Part shown: piece by piece, positions 8,025-15,424 of the stretch
Position numbering within the stretch: position 1 is the first letter of the stretch
How the letters are laid out: the number at the start of each line of letters is the position of its first letter
Source of the DNA: Proteobacteria bacterium UBA6908
GTDB lineage: Bacteria > Pseudomonadota > Gammaproteobacteria > Acidiferrobacterales > UBA6901
Length of the DNA: 23,445 nucleotides
NCBI GenBank assembly: GCA_002451085.1
Contig: DKBE01000083.1
Location: 33,300-56,744 of the forward strand
Reading direction: 5' to 3'
Position numbers and translations under genes: made by a program
Notes under the pieces: generated by a model
The model's database searches: none
What the model was told of the DNA's origin: nothing
The model's input: the letters and a program-made list of their open reading frames with translations, nothing else

Positions 8025-9020
8025 TCAGAACTGCACGCTCACCCCGGCAAACAAGCCCGTGCCGGAGGTGTCCACCGATTGGCCACCCGAATCTTCAATA
8101 GTCGCCGATTGGGCTTTGATCTCGGTATAGAGGCCTACATGTCGCCAGCGGAATGCCACGCCGGCCATGCCCTGGAATCCAAACCCGGTGGCACTGCCGG
8201 TGATGCTGCCGGCGCTGCTCCCGGAAAAGCTGGCCGTCACCGCGCCCAGCCCGGCACCGATATAAGGTTGCACGATGCTCTCCGGACGGAAGTACTTCTT
8301 GATGTTGAACATCACGTGCAGCACGGACAACTCACCGGTCGCGGTTGAAGCCGTGGTGGTGTATTCATGACTGTGGCTGAAAATCTCGGCTCCGACTGCT
8401 ACACCGTTGGAAAAGTGCCACTCACCCTCGGCACCGAAGGCCGTGCCACCCGTGGTGAAGCTGCGTGTGGCGCCCAGGATGTTCTGGGAGCCGCTTCCAA
8501 GCTGATAACTGCCACCCTTGAACAGCAATGTAAAGCCACTCTGCCCGTCCGAACTGGATTCGTTGGCCGAAGTTTCCGGGCCGGTTTCGCGAACCAGGCG
8601 GGCGCGGTGCACATCCTGCCGCCCTTTGCCGTAGGACACCTGTTGCAGTTCACCAGTGCCATCACGGTCAACGGTCAGCTGCACGAAGTAGATACGACCA
8701 TCCTGGCAGCGCAGGGACAACTTTCGCCGCACAGGGTCGTCCATCTGCAGATCCACTCGTCCCGGGTCGACCGTCCACATAAAGTAGCTCTGCGCCTCCA
8801 GCCGGCCTACACCGCGCCCATTGAACAACAGCAACGGGGATGCGCGCGAACCACTGTCGGATTTACGAAACACATACACCAACGCCTTGCCGGATGGCGG
8901 AATAGCCTGTTTGGCACGGCGATCATCATCAGCTCCGGCATAGGGAATTGCTGCCATCGCCGGGGCCAGCTGCAGGATCGACAACACCGCAGCCAGCGTA
9001 GCGCACATCCTGAGCGTCAT
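8025..9020 (-). CDS. Exported DUF2846-like domain fused to an outer-membrane beta-barrel
   Basis: Predicted outer-membrane protein of 331 residues. ATG 9020 is chosen over the long upstream extension because it starts a clean signal peptide (MTLRMC..., cleavage near AMA at 22-24) and has GGGAGA upstream. Residues about 42-125 (GKALVYVFRKSD, LLLFNGRGVGRL, VDPGRVDL) resemble the DUF2846 fold: small beta domains that begin with a Lys/Ala-rich 'YVFR' strand. After a Ser-rich linker (around 155-165), residues about 168-331 show alternating hydrophobic strands with Gly/aromatic girdles (GGSYQLGS, GAEGEWHF, YIGAGLGAV, GLFAGVSVQF) and a final C-terminal Phe, the signature of an OmpA/OmpX-like 8-strand barrel inserted by BamA. 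The function is unknown. Confidence 0.85.
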   Translation of the reverse strand: MTLRMCATLAAVLSILQLAPAMAAIPYAGADDDRRAKQAIPPSGKALVYVFRKSDSGSRASPLLLFNGRGVGRLEAQSYFMWTVDPGRVDLQMDDPVRRKLSLRCQDGRIYFVQLTVDRDGTGELQQVSYGKGRQDVHRARLVRETGPETSANESSSDGQSGFTLLFKGGSYQLGSGSQNILGATRSFTTGGTAFGAEGEWHFSNGVAVGAEIFSHSHEYTTTASTATGELSVLHVMFNIKKYFRPESIVQPYIGAGLGAVTASFSGSSAGSITGSATGFGFQGMAGVAFRWRHVGLYTEIKAQSATIEDSGGQSVDTSGTGLFAGVSVQF

Positions 9021-9148
9021 AGTGCTTGTTCTCCCTGACTCCACATTGCGATGATTAATCCACTGACCATAGCTTAGCCGAACGGAGCACGATCCGCTGA
9101 CACACTCCGATCGAGTCGGAATCAAAGGTGATGGCTTGTTGACGGCTA

Positions 9149-9661
9149 ATGCTTTATATAGCACGCATGCTCCAACATCTCCTGCATCTCGCGGCCATTC
9201 TGCTGTTGCTGGGTGTGGCCAATGGCACTCCCATTTTCGCTCGCTGGATTTTTCGGCAGCACTTCGACACACCACTCGACAATGGGTGGCTTTTTGTCGA
9301 TGGACGGCCGTTGTTTGGCGAGTCCAAAACACTCCGCGGCATTTTGACCTCGGTCGTGGCCACAGCCATGGTGGCTCCGCTGGTCGGCTTTTCCTGGATC
9401 ACCGGTGCCGGTCTGGCCTCTGCCGCCATGCTCGGCGACCTGTTTTCCAGTTTCACCAAGCGCCGGCTGAACCGGCCGCCACACAGTCAGGCCCTGGGTC
9501 TTGACCAGATTCCGGAGTCCTTGTTGCCGTTGCTGTTGCTGCACCAGGCGCTGGGATTGAACCTGTGGGACATGCTGGGGATTGTGGCGACTTTCATCAT
9601 TCTGGAGCTGTGGTTGTCGCGCCTGCTGTTCAGACTCCACATCCGTGACCGGCCTTACTGA
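9149..9661 (+). CDS. CDP-archaeol synthase (CarS)-like integral membrane protein
   Basis: A 170-residue polytopic membrane protein. It carries motifs I associate with the CarS/DUF46 family, relatives of CDP-diglyceride synthase: ANGTP (24-28), GESKTLRG (57-64), GDLFSSFTKRR (96-106) and LDQIPES (118-124), with hydrophobic helices near 8-24, 65-83, 86-98, 125-138 and 142-162. CarS transfers CTP to archaeal unsaturated archaetidic acid; bacterial members have no settled role, but a CTP:lipid phosphate transfer is the natural guess. Length matches the archaeal enzymes. Start may be ATG 9149 or Met7 (9167); neither has a clear Shine-Dalgarno. It is divergent from the beta-barrel gene and converges on the metallophosphoesterase gene, so it is likely a single-gene unit. 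Confidence 0.82.
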   Translation: MLYIARMLQHLLHLAAILLLLGVANGTPIFARWIFRQHFDTPLDNGWLFVDGRPLFGESKTLRGILTSVVATAMVAPLVGFSWITGAGLASAAMLGDLFSSFTKRRLNRPPHSQALGLDQIPESLLPLLLLHQALGLNLWDMLGIVATFIILELWLSRLLFRLHIRDRPY

Positions 9662-9723
9662 ACGTTGCGATTTACTGTGTCCCGGCGCGGTGGTCGCTAG
9701 CAGTCATACGAACCGATGCGGCA

Positions 9724-10695
9724 CTAGCGCGGCTCGGCGCAGCGTAACCGCAAGAGCGTGACCTCGGGCGGACAATTGAGCCGAACATCGACTATGCAGG
9801 AACCGGCACCCGCCGAGGTGTAACCGATCATTTCATGGAATTTCCAGAACCCGCGCGCGAAGCGGCGGGGACAATCGGCATCGGTGATGACCGGGATGCC
9901 GCCCGGCAAGCAGATTTGCCCACCGTGCGTGTGCCCACAAAGCATCAGGTTGAATCCCGCATGTGCAGCGTGTCGGTAGGCTTCAGGGGTATGCGACAAC
10001 AAAATCGACACCGCTTCTGCGGGCACGTCGTGCGCGGCACGATGGTAGTTTTCCACCCGGTAATAGTGGGCGTCATCGATCCCCACCAGGTATACGGACT
10101 CGCCGTCACGCGTCAACCGGACCCACTCATTGAGCAGCAGGCGATAGCCCATCGCCTCCATGCCTGGCACCATCCGGAGCGTATCGTGATTGCCCAGGAC
10201 GGCGAAGACATCGCCATTCAATTGCTCGCGAAGCTGGCGCAAGCCATCAAGGGCCGGCTGAAAGGGCCCGAATGTGCGCGCCCGGTAATCTCCGGTTAGC
10301 ACACACAGGTCATAGCGCAGGGTGCGCACAATGTCGATCAACGCCGGTACGAAGTCAGGTCGCATGTCGACATGCAGATCGCTGAGGTGCAACACGGTAT
10401 AACCGTCAAACGAGGCCGGCAGACCGGGCAGCTCGACATCATGCTCGCGAACCTGAATGTCGAGAGCATTGCGCCGGCCCCGGCCATGCAATCCCGAAAA
10501 CCGCAACGCTCCGCGGATCCAGGCATGAATGGAATACCAGTTCTCGAGGTGAAAGATGTGCGTCCCGGCACGAAACACATGCGCCTCGTAGTCGCGCTCA
10601 AGGCCGAGCCGCTGGCGCACGTGCAGATGTCCGAGCCGCGGCTCGAGTGCCGCCAGCGTCTGCTTTTCCTCGTCACTCAGATCTGGAGACCGCAT
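9724..10695 (-). CDS. Metallophosphoesterase, YkuE-like
   Basis: Calcineurin-type dinuclear metal phosphatase of 323 residues. All signature motifs are present: SDLH (105-108), GDY (135-137), GNHD (168-171), LSHTPE (233-238) and GHTHGGQ (254-260). The GHTHGGQ ending with ICLPGG and a Tyr/Ser-Ala-Gly segment resembles the YkuE/YaeI phosphodiesterase group, whose members act on lipid or nucleotide phosphodiesters; these often have an N-terminal membrane anchor, which is absent here. Instead there is a 95-residue N-terminal extension of charged helices. The gene begins 24 bp after the YkgJ-type gene on the same strand, with no obvious Shine-Dalgarno, and is the last gene of the hinT-led run. Confidence 0.9.
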   Translation of the reverse strand: MRSPDLSDEEKQTLAALEPRLGHLHVRQRLGLERDYEAHVFRAGTHIFHLENWYSIHAWIRGALRFSGLHGRGRRNALDIQVREHDVELPGLPASFDGYTVLHLSDLHVDMRPDFVPALIDIVRTLRYDLCVLTGDYRARTFGPFQPALDGLRQLREQLNGDVFAVLGNHDTLRMVPGMEAMGYRLLLNEWVRLTRDGESVYLVGIDDAHYYRVENYHRAAHDVPAEAVSILLSHTPEAYRHAAHAGFNLMLCGHTHGGQICLPGGIPVITDADCPRRFARGFWKFHEMIGYTSAGAGSCIVDVRLNCPPEVTLLRLRCAEPR

Positions 10696-10719
10696 GGACC
10701 GGCAGGGGATAAAAAAGAT

Positions 10720-11175
10720 TCAGCGCGCCGCGCGTTTCTTGCCGGCCGGCTTCTTGGGTTTCAGCCGCTGGTCCCAGCGCTTGAATTTCTTCCGGCAGAA
10801 TTTCAACAAGGATGCATAATCAGGAAAGAACAGCTCGAAATCATCGGCACCACACGGGCCGTCGAACTCGCACTCGTCATTCGAATGGTCACGGCATATC
10901 TGGGGACGGGTTTCGTAGATTCCACAACGGCCATCATCGGCCAAATGCAGGCAGCGATTGTTAACCAGCAGGAACCAGCCATCCTCGTCCTTGTAGGCCT
11001 GGGTATTTGCGTGCGAAATCTGCCACAGCAGCATGTCGAAATCTTCAATCGACCGCGGCGTATCGATCTGGTGTGTCAGATACGTGCAGCAGGTCGACCC
11101 CTTGCAGAAACTGCACTTGTTGTCTGGAGTGATCTTCACTCGGCCGGCCGGCTTGATGGGAATAATCGTGTTCAT
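10720..11175 (-). CDS. YkgJ-type cysteine-cluster protein (putative zinc or iron chelating)
   Basis: Cytoplasmic protein of 151 residues in the YkgJ/UPF0153 group, thought to bind zinc or iron through a cysteine cluster; no reaction is established. Cysteines: CSFCKGSTCC (21-30), Cys75 (NNRCLHL), Cys84 (GRCGIYE), Cys94 (RPQICRDH), then Cys102, Cys108 and Cys127. The order C-x2-C-x4-CC then C-x8-C-x9-C is the family pattern, including the 'GRCxIYExRPxxCR' block. ATG 11175 is used because the family starts near here and upstream sequence overlaps the cupin gene; no Shine-Dalgarno is visible. The C-terminus is a basic tail (Lys/Arg-rich, 128-151). It sits between the WbuC-like cupin and the metallophosphoesterase. 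Confidence 0.88.
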   Translation of the reverse strand: MNTIIPIKPAGRVKITPDNKCSFCKGSTCCTYLTHQIDTPRSIEDFDMLLWQISHANTQAYKDEDGWFLLVNNRCLHLADDGRCGIYETRPQICRDHSNDECEFDGPCGADDFELFFPDYASLLKFCRKKFKRWDQRLKPKKPAGKKRAAR

Positions 11176-11210
11176 TGGGGTCTGCGTGATACTGAGGGAC
11201 TTGCAGTTTA

Positions 11211-11720
11211 TCACAGCCTGTCTGTGGTGCCCCGGGGAGCGCAATCGCCGGGCGCGGCCATTCGGAACCAGCGCTCCAGCGCAACGGCATCGAGGCTCCC
11301 CTCCGCGGGAGCCCAGGGTGCCACATCCACGGGCGCCACGGGCACATACGGTCCGGGTTTCACTTCCAGCAGTACGGTGTGTGGCACCAGCGCGGCGAGC
11401 GTGTGCCAGGTCGCCGGCGGAACCTCGATGACAGGCGTGCCGGTATCGAGATCGATTCGCTCCTGTATCACACCGGCATCATTGAACGTCAGCAGCACGG
11501 CCCGACCGGTTAGCAATGCCATTAACTCCCATTTGGCCGGTATCGCATGGCGATGCGGCGGAACATAGGTGCCCGGCTCGAGCGCATTCAGCAGGCGCTG
11601 CACCGGATCGGTCAGTGCCGGATGCAGGTTGCGGTTCTGGCGGCGCCGGGTACCTCGCTGCGCTGCCGCGGTGAGCTCATCCAGGTCGCTGTGGGTGATG
11701 CGCTGGACAGGTGTGGTCAT
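11211..11720 (-). CDS. Cupin-fold metalloprotein, WbuC family
   Basis: Small cytoplasmic cupin of 169 residues. Family marks: RRRQNRNLHP (25-34) near the N-terminus, then the first cupin metal motif PPHRH (54-58) followed about 10 residues later by WELMALLTG, and a second-motif His in ATWHTL (near 105). WbuC proteins are known from O-antigen clusters but also occur alone; their enzymatic role is unsettled, and nothing here links it to polysaccharide genes. The start ATG 11720 lies 38 bp after hinT and has GGGAAG upstream. The stop is 35 bp before the YkgJ-type gene, consistent with one operon. Confidence 0.85.
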   Translation of the reverse strand: MTTPVQRITHSDLDELTAAAQRGTRRRQNRNLHPALTDPVQRLLNALEPGTYVPPHRHAIPAKWELMALLTGRAVLLTFNDAGVIQERIDLDTGTPVIEVPPATWHTLAALVPHTVLLEVKPGPYVPVAPVDVAPWAPAEGSLDAVALERWFRMAAPGDCAPRGTTDRL

Positions 11721-11758
11721 GCAGCTGCGCTTCCCATGATGAGCCTGTTACCCGGCCA

Positions 11759-12100
11759 TCAGCCCGGAGGCCAGGCCATTACACGGCCGGCCAGCAGGTG
11801 CAGATGCAGATGGAACACCGTCTGACCGGCGTCCGAGCCGGTGTTGAAGACGGTCCGGAAGCCGCTCGACAACACATTGTCGCGTGCCGCCAGTTCGCGC
11901 GCCGCCAGAAACATTTCGCCCAGCACGCCGGTTTCGGCGGCCGTGATCTCGGCCAGCGAGGCGATGTGGCGCTTCGGAATGATCAGAATATGGGTCGGGG
12001 CCACCGGATTGATGTCCCGAAACGCCATCACCTCCGGCTGGTCGAGCACCACGTTGGCCGGGATCTCGCCACGGGCTATTTTGCAGAACAGGCAGGCCAT
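11759..12100 (-). CDS. hinT: HinT-type histidine triad purine nucleoside phosphoramidase
   Basis: Cytoplasmic HinT homologue of 113 residues, the standard length. HinT hydrolyses AMP-lysine and other adenosine phosphoramidates. Seen: CLFCKIARGEIPA (3-15), the family's N-terminal signature with the Cys pair; AFRDINPVAPTHILIIPKRHI (26-46); NTGSDAGQTVFHLHLHLLAGR with the triad His97, His99 and His101. ATG 12100 replaces an upstream start at 12154 because a strong GGGGAGGA lies just before it and the motif begins immediately. It heads the minus-strand set hinT, cupin, YkgJ-type, metallophosphoesterase, and diverges from the P-loop ATPase gene across 89 bp. Confidence 0.96.
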   Translation of the reverse strand: MACLFCKIARGEIPANVVLDQPEVMAFRDINPVAPTHILIIPKRHIASLAEITAAETGVLGEMFLAARELAARDNVLSSGFRTVFNTGSDAGQTVFHLHLHLLAGRVMAWPPG

Positions 12101-12131
12101 GTTTCCTCCCCTGTAATCGGATCGTGAATCG

Positions 12132-12159
12132 TTGGCAGCGGCCACAATTGGCATACAAT
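12132..12159 (+). promoter_or_regulatory. Sigma-70 promoter for the P-loop ATPase-metA unit
   Basis: TTGGCA (12132-12137), a 16-base spacer and TACAAT (12154-12159) match the sigma-70 consensus at nine of twelve or more positions. Transcription would start near 12166, which places the GTG at 12190 just downstream and excludes the longer upstream GTG at 12124 as the start of the main product. Confidence 0.72.
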
Positions 12160-12189
12160 AACGGGAAAATCCGCTTGCCGGGAGCCCCC

Positions 12190-13035
12190 GTGAAACTCAG
12201 CGCCAAGGATTTCAAATCCTGGGAACACAAGTGCATCACCTTGCTCGGAATGTCCGGCGTCGGCAAAACACGTCTGGCGATCCGGTTGCGCAAGAAGCAC
12301 TGGTTCCATTACTCGGGCGACTACCGCATCGGCACGCGATATCTGGACGAACCGATCCTCGACAACATCAAGCAACAGGCAATGCAGATCCCGTTTCTGC
12401 ACGAATTGTTGCGCACCGATTCGATCTATATCCGCAACAATATCACGGTCGACAATCTCCAGCCGGTCTCGAGTTTTCTCGGCAAATTGGGAAATCCGGA
12501 GCGAGGCGGGCTGCCGCTGACCGAGTTCAAGCGTCGCCAGGCCCTGCATCGCGAGGCGGAAATCGCCACCATGAAGGATGTGCCGGAATTCATCCGCAAG
12601 GCACGGGAAATCTACGGCTACCCGCACTTCGTGAATGACGCCGGGGGATCGCTGTGTGAACTCGACGACCCGCACGTGCTGCCGATCCTGGCAGAACACA
12701 CCCTGATCCTGTACATCAAGGCGACCGAAACGGATGAGCAGGAACTGATCCGGCGCGCCGAGGAAGACCCGAAACCGCTCTACTACCGTGAAGAATTCCT
12801 CGACGAACAGCTCGAACATTACCTGCGTGACCGCGGCCTGGCCTATGTTGCCGAAATTGATCCCGATGACTTCGTACGCTGGATGTTCCCGCGCCTGTTC
12901 TATTCACGCATCCCCCGCTATCAGTCGATTGCCGACCGATACGGCTACACGCTCAGCACCGCCGAACTCAAGGACGTCCGCGATGAATCGGCCTTTCTGC
13001 GCCTGATCGAGCGCGTGCTGGAACGCCAGGCTTAG
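12190..13035 (+). CDS. P-loop ATPase/kinase of unknown role, upstream of metA
   Basis: Cytoplasmic NTP-binding protein of 281 residues. Walker A is GMSGVGKT (20-27), placed like a nucleotide-kinase fold. Later features are a Tyr-rich segment HWFHYSGDYRIGTRY, a conserved-looking FVNDAGGS near 155, and an acidic helical region EDPKPLYYREEFLDEQ. The start is GTG 12190, not GTG 12124: GGGAG sits five bases upstream of it, and a good promoter lies between the two candidates. The metA gene follows after 16 bp with its own ribosome site, so the pair is an operon. I do not know a function; a role tied to methionine supply is only suggested by position. Confidence 0.82.
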   Translation: MKLSAKDFKSWEHKCITLLGMSGVGKTRLAIRLRKKHWFHYSGDYRIGTRYLDEPILDNIKQQAMQIPFLHELLRTDSIYIRNNITVDNLQPVSSFLGKLGNPERGGLPLTEFKRRQALHREAEIATMKDVPEFIRKAREIYGYPHFVNDAGGSLCELDDPHVLPILAEHTLILYIKATETDEQELIRRAEEDPKPLYYREEFLDEQLEHYLRDRGLAYVAEIDPDDFVRWMFPRLFYSRIPRYQSIADRYGYTLSTAELKDVRDESAFLRLIERVLERQA

Positions 13036-13051
13036 CCGAAGGGAGACTGCC

Positions 13052-14125
13052 ATGCCACTGGTTGCCCATAGCCGACTGCCCACCTTTGAACGCCTGCGCC
13101 AGGAGGGCGAGCCGGTAGTCCCGCGTGATCAGGCGGTCCGGCAGGATATCCGCGAACTGCATATCGGGCTGTTGAATATGATGCCCGACGCAGCGCTGGC
13201 ACCCACGGAGCGCCAGTTCTTCCGGCTGGTGGGCGAAAGCAACGCCATTGCCCAGTTCTACATGCACCCGTTTACCCTGCAAGAGCTGGAACGGGGCGCG
13301 GAGGCGCGCGCGCACATCGACCAGTATTACGAGACCTTTGATCAGATCAAGGCGCAGGGCCTGGATGCGCTGATTATTAGCGGTGCCAACGTGACCCAGC
13401 CGGATCTGTCGCGCGAGCCATTCTGGCAACCGCTGATAGATGTGATCGACTGGGCCCATGCCAATGTCACATCCACGCTTTGTTCATGCCTGGCGACTCA
13501 CGCCGTCCTGCAGTTCCGTTACCGTCAGAAACGCAAGCCGCTGGGCTTCAAACGCTGGGGCGTGTACTCCCACCGTGTGGTGGAACGCCGCCACCCGCTG
13601 GTCGCGGACGTCAACACCCGTTTTGACGTCCCCCATTCCCGCTTCAACGAGGTCACACGCGAGCAGTTCGAGACAGCGGGACTGCGTATCCTGGTCGAAA
13701 GCGAGGTGGCCGGTGTGCATTTGGCCACCAGCGAAGACGGCTTCCGCCTCGTTTTTTTTCAGGGCCATCCGGAATACGACACGGTGAGCCTGCTCAAGGA
13801 ATACAAACGCGAAGTGGCTTTATTCTCGCAAGGCAAGCGTGCGGATTATCCGCCACTGCTCGATCATTATTTCACCCCCAGGGCCTGCGCCATTCTGGAG
13901 GAACACCGGGACCGCGTAACGGCCGCTCGCGAACAAGGCCAGGTGCTCCCGGAGTTTCCGGAATCCCTGGTCAGCGCGACCCTCGACAATACCTGGCATG
14001 ACACCGCCGAGGCCGTCATCGATAACTGGGTCGGTAAGGTCTATCAGTTAACCAGCATCGATCGCAAAAAACCCTTCCAGGAAGCGGTGGATCCCAACGA
14101 TCCCCTTCGCCTCACTGAACGCTGA
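13052..14125 (+). CDS. metA: Homoserine O-acyltransferase, MetA family
   Basis: Catalyses acylation of L-homoserine by succinyl-CoA or acetyl-CoA, the committed step of methionine synthesis. Of 357 residues, longer than the 309 of E. coli MetA by a C-terminal extension. Hand alignment gives the nucleophile Cys146 in STLCSCLATHA (E. coli Cys142), the catalytic His239 and Glu241 in GHPEYD (E. coli His235 and Glu237), plus NMMPD (42-46), SGANVTQP (110-117) and APHSR-like VPHSRF. The residue matching the CoA-selecting Gly111 of E. coli MetA is Thr115, so the acyl donor cannot be read off with confidence. GAAGGGAG lies before ATG 13052. A strong hairpin terminator follows 68 bp after the stop. Confidence 0.95.
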   Translation: MPLVAHSRLPTFERLRQEGEPVVPRDQAVRQDIRELHIGLLNMMPDAALAPTERQFFRLVGESNAIAQFYMHPFTLQELERGAEARAHIDQYYETFDQIKAQGLDALIISGANVTQPDLSREPFWQPLIDVIDWAHANVTSTLCSCLATHAVLQFRYRQKRKPLGFKRWGVYSHRVVERRHPLVADVNTRFDVPHSRFNEVTREQFETAGLRILVESEVAGVHLATSEDGFRLVFFQGHPEYDTVSLLKEYKREVALFSQGKRADYPPLLDHYFTPRACAILEEHRDRVTAAREQGQVLPEFPESLVSATLDNTWHDTAEAVIDNWVGKVYQLTSIDRKKPFQEAVDPNDPLRLTER

Positions 14126-14192
14126 GGGTGCCAGCAACGCCGATAGCCTGGTCCTTCTGGTCACATCCCTGCATACCAAATCCCTTGTGGCA

Positions 14193-14225
14193 AAAAAATA
14201 ACCGGGCTGTGCCCGGTTATTTTTT
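14193..14225 (+). terminator. Rho-independent terminator after metA, bidirectional
   Basis: A perfect 15-bp inverted repeat with a 3-base loop (TGT): the left arm begins with six A and ends in CCGGGC, the right arm begins GCCCGG and ends in six T. It works on the plus strand for metA and, being A-flanked on the other side, equally on the minus strand for the tandem rhodanese gene. Confidence 0.93.
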
Positions 14226-14293
14226 ATGCAGATCTGTCGGCAACCTGATAATGCAGTCCGTCAAGATCCAGGGTACGGCCTGAATTTCGCCGT

Positions 14294-15118
14294 TCAGCCC
14301 TGCTCGGGTACCGCAAACGTCGGCTTGCCATACTTGGCTTCGTAAAATGCCTCGGAACCGCCGTCCAGGAAGAAATAATCCTTCATGCCCTGTTTCTCGA
14401 GGTAATACTGGAACCAGCGCGTCTGTTTTCCGACCTTGTCATAGACCAAGAGGGTTTTCTTCTGTCGCTTGGCTTCATTCACCGCTTCTGCAATCTTGTT
14501 CGCATCGTCAAGCGGCGCGCGCAGCTCGCGCATCGGATACAACACCGCGTCACGCTGACGCAGCTCACGTATATCCAGTACCACTGCGCCCTTTTCCACC
14601 CGCGCCTCGAAATCCTTCACGGAAATAAGGTGTGCCTTGAAGGTTTCCTTGCTGATCAGCTCAGCGGCCTGTACCGGGTGCTTTCCAAGCAGCACGCTCT
14701 GCTCCGGATACCGACCGCTCCAGGCATCCATTCCCGCGTCATAGGCAAAGATATTCGAGATGCCGGCATTGCTAGCAAACTCAACAGCCTCATACGACTT
14801 TTTGCAGGTCGTACCATTGCAATAGAACACGATCGGTTGAGCGGATTTTGCCCGCAGCTCGCGAACGGCGGCCGGCAATTTTTCCTTGCTGAGCGGGATA
14901 TGGAGGGCGCCCTTGATGTGCAGCGTATCGAATTCATAGCGTGAGCGCACATCGACGATGTTGATATTACCGAGCTGTTTGTGCAGATCCTCCAGCTCCA
15001 TCGTCTGCACATTCTTGAATTTGGCACGATGCGGAAATTTCGTGCTGTCATTGGACACGACCGGGCCTGAAACTACCAGGGCGAGAACCAGACTGCTAAC
15101 AGACAACCACTTCTTCAT
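14294..15118 (-). CDS. Periplasmic tandem-rhodanese protein with degenerate second domain
   Basis: Exported protein of 274 residues with two rhodanese folds. The ATG at 15118 is chosen because GAGG lies seven bases before it and it begins a signal peptide (MKKWLSVSSLVLALVVSG, cleavage near residue 22). Domain 1 (about 38-137) has NIVDVRSRYEFDTLHIKGALHIP and an active-site loop beginning at Cys100 (YCNGTTCKKS), so sulfur transfer is possible. Domain 2 (about 160-265) has AVVLDIREL and a loop VYDKVGKQ in which Asp227 replaces the catalytic Cys, so it is probably structural or binding. The domain order active-inactive is the reverse of classical two-domain thiosulfate sulfurtransferases. It is monocistronic: terminators lie on both sides. 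A 7-bp dyad sits in its leader. Confidence 0.9.
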   Translation of the reverse strand: MKKWLSVSSLVLALVVSGPVVSNDSTKFPHRAKFKNVQTMELEDLHKQLGNINIVDVRSRYEFDTLHIKGALHIPLSKEKLPAAVRELRAKSAQPIVFYCNGTTCKKSYEAVEFASNAGISNIFAYDAGMDAWSGRYPEQSVLLGKHPVQAAELISKETFKAHLISVKDFEARVEKGAVVLDIRELRQRDAVLYPMRELRAPLDDANKIAEAVNEAKRQKKTLLVYDKVGKQTRWFQYYLEKQGMKDYFFLDGGSEAFYEAKYGKPTFAVPEQG

Positions 15119-15371
15119 GACGAACCTCATTAGGGTAAATGAATGCCGGAGATGGGGCATTCCGTTGCCCTTCACTGCCTGAATTCAGTGCAGCGTAACG
15201 AAGCCTGCTAGAGCAACGCTCATGCCAATTTCCGATATCAATGGACATCAAGCACTTGCATACCCACGATCGGCCACTGATCAGTTATTGCGCCGGCGCG
15301 CGCGGTACTGTTGACCTTTCCTGACACGCCGATTTTGCTTATACCGGTATTAATTCAAACTCGCCGGACAC
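15119..15371 (-). promoter_or_regulatory. Leader of the tandem rhodanese gene with an inverted repeat
   Basis: No gene is visible in these 253 bp. GAATGCC-N8-GGCATTC (15141-15162) is a 22-bp dyad 23 bases upstream of the start codon and could be an operator. A separate perfect 10-bp palindrome ATACCGGTAT lies at 15341-15350, overlapping a minus-strand TATAAG. No convincing -35 accompanies either. Confidence 0.4.
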
Positions 15372-15398
15372 AAAAAACCCGGCGGAGGCCGGGCTTTT
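15372..15398 (-). terminator. Rho-independent terminator after the single-domain rhodanese gene
   Basis: On the minus strand: CCCGGC, loop CTCC, GCCGGG, then six T (stem bases 15378-15383 and 15388-15393). It lies 27 bp beyond the rhodanese stop codon. The plus strand also has a T-run after the stem. Confidence 0.88.
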
Positions 15399-15424
15399 TG
15401 AAACTGAATTGTTGATCGTGTGTA

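Noticed and set aside
12124..12189. N-terminal extension of the P-loop ATPase from GTG 12124
   Set aside because: The extension would overlap the TTGGCA/TACAAT promoter, and a GTG with GGGAG upstream exists at 12190.
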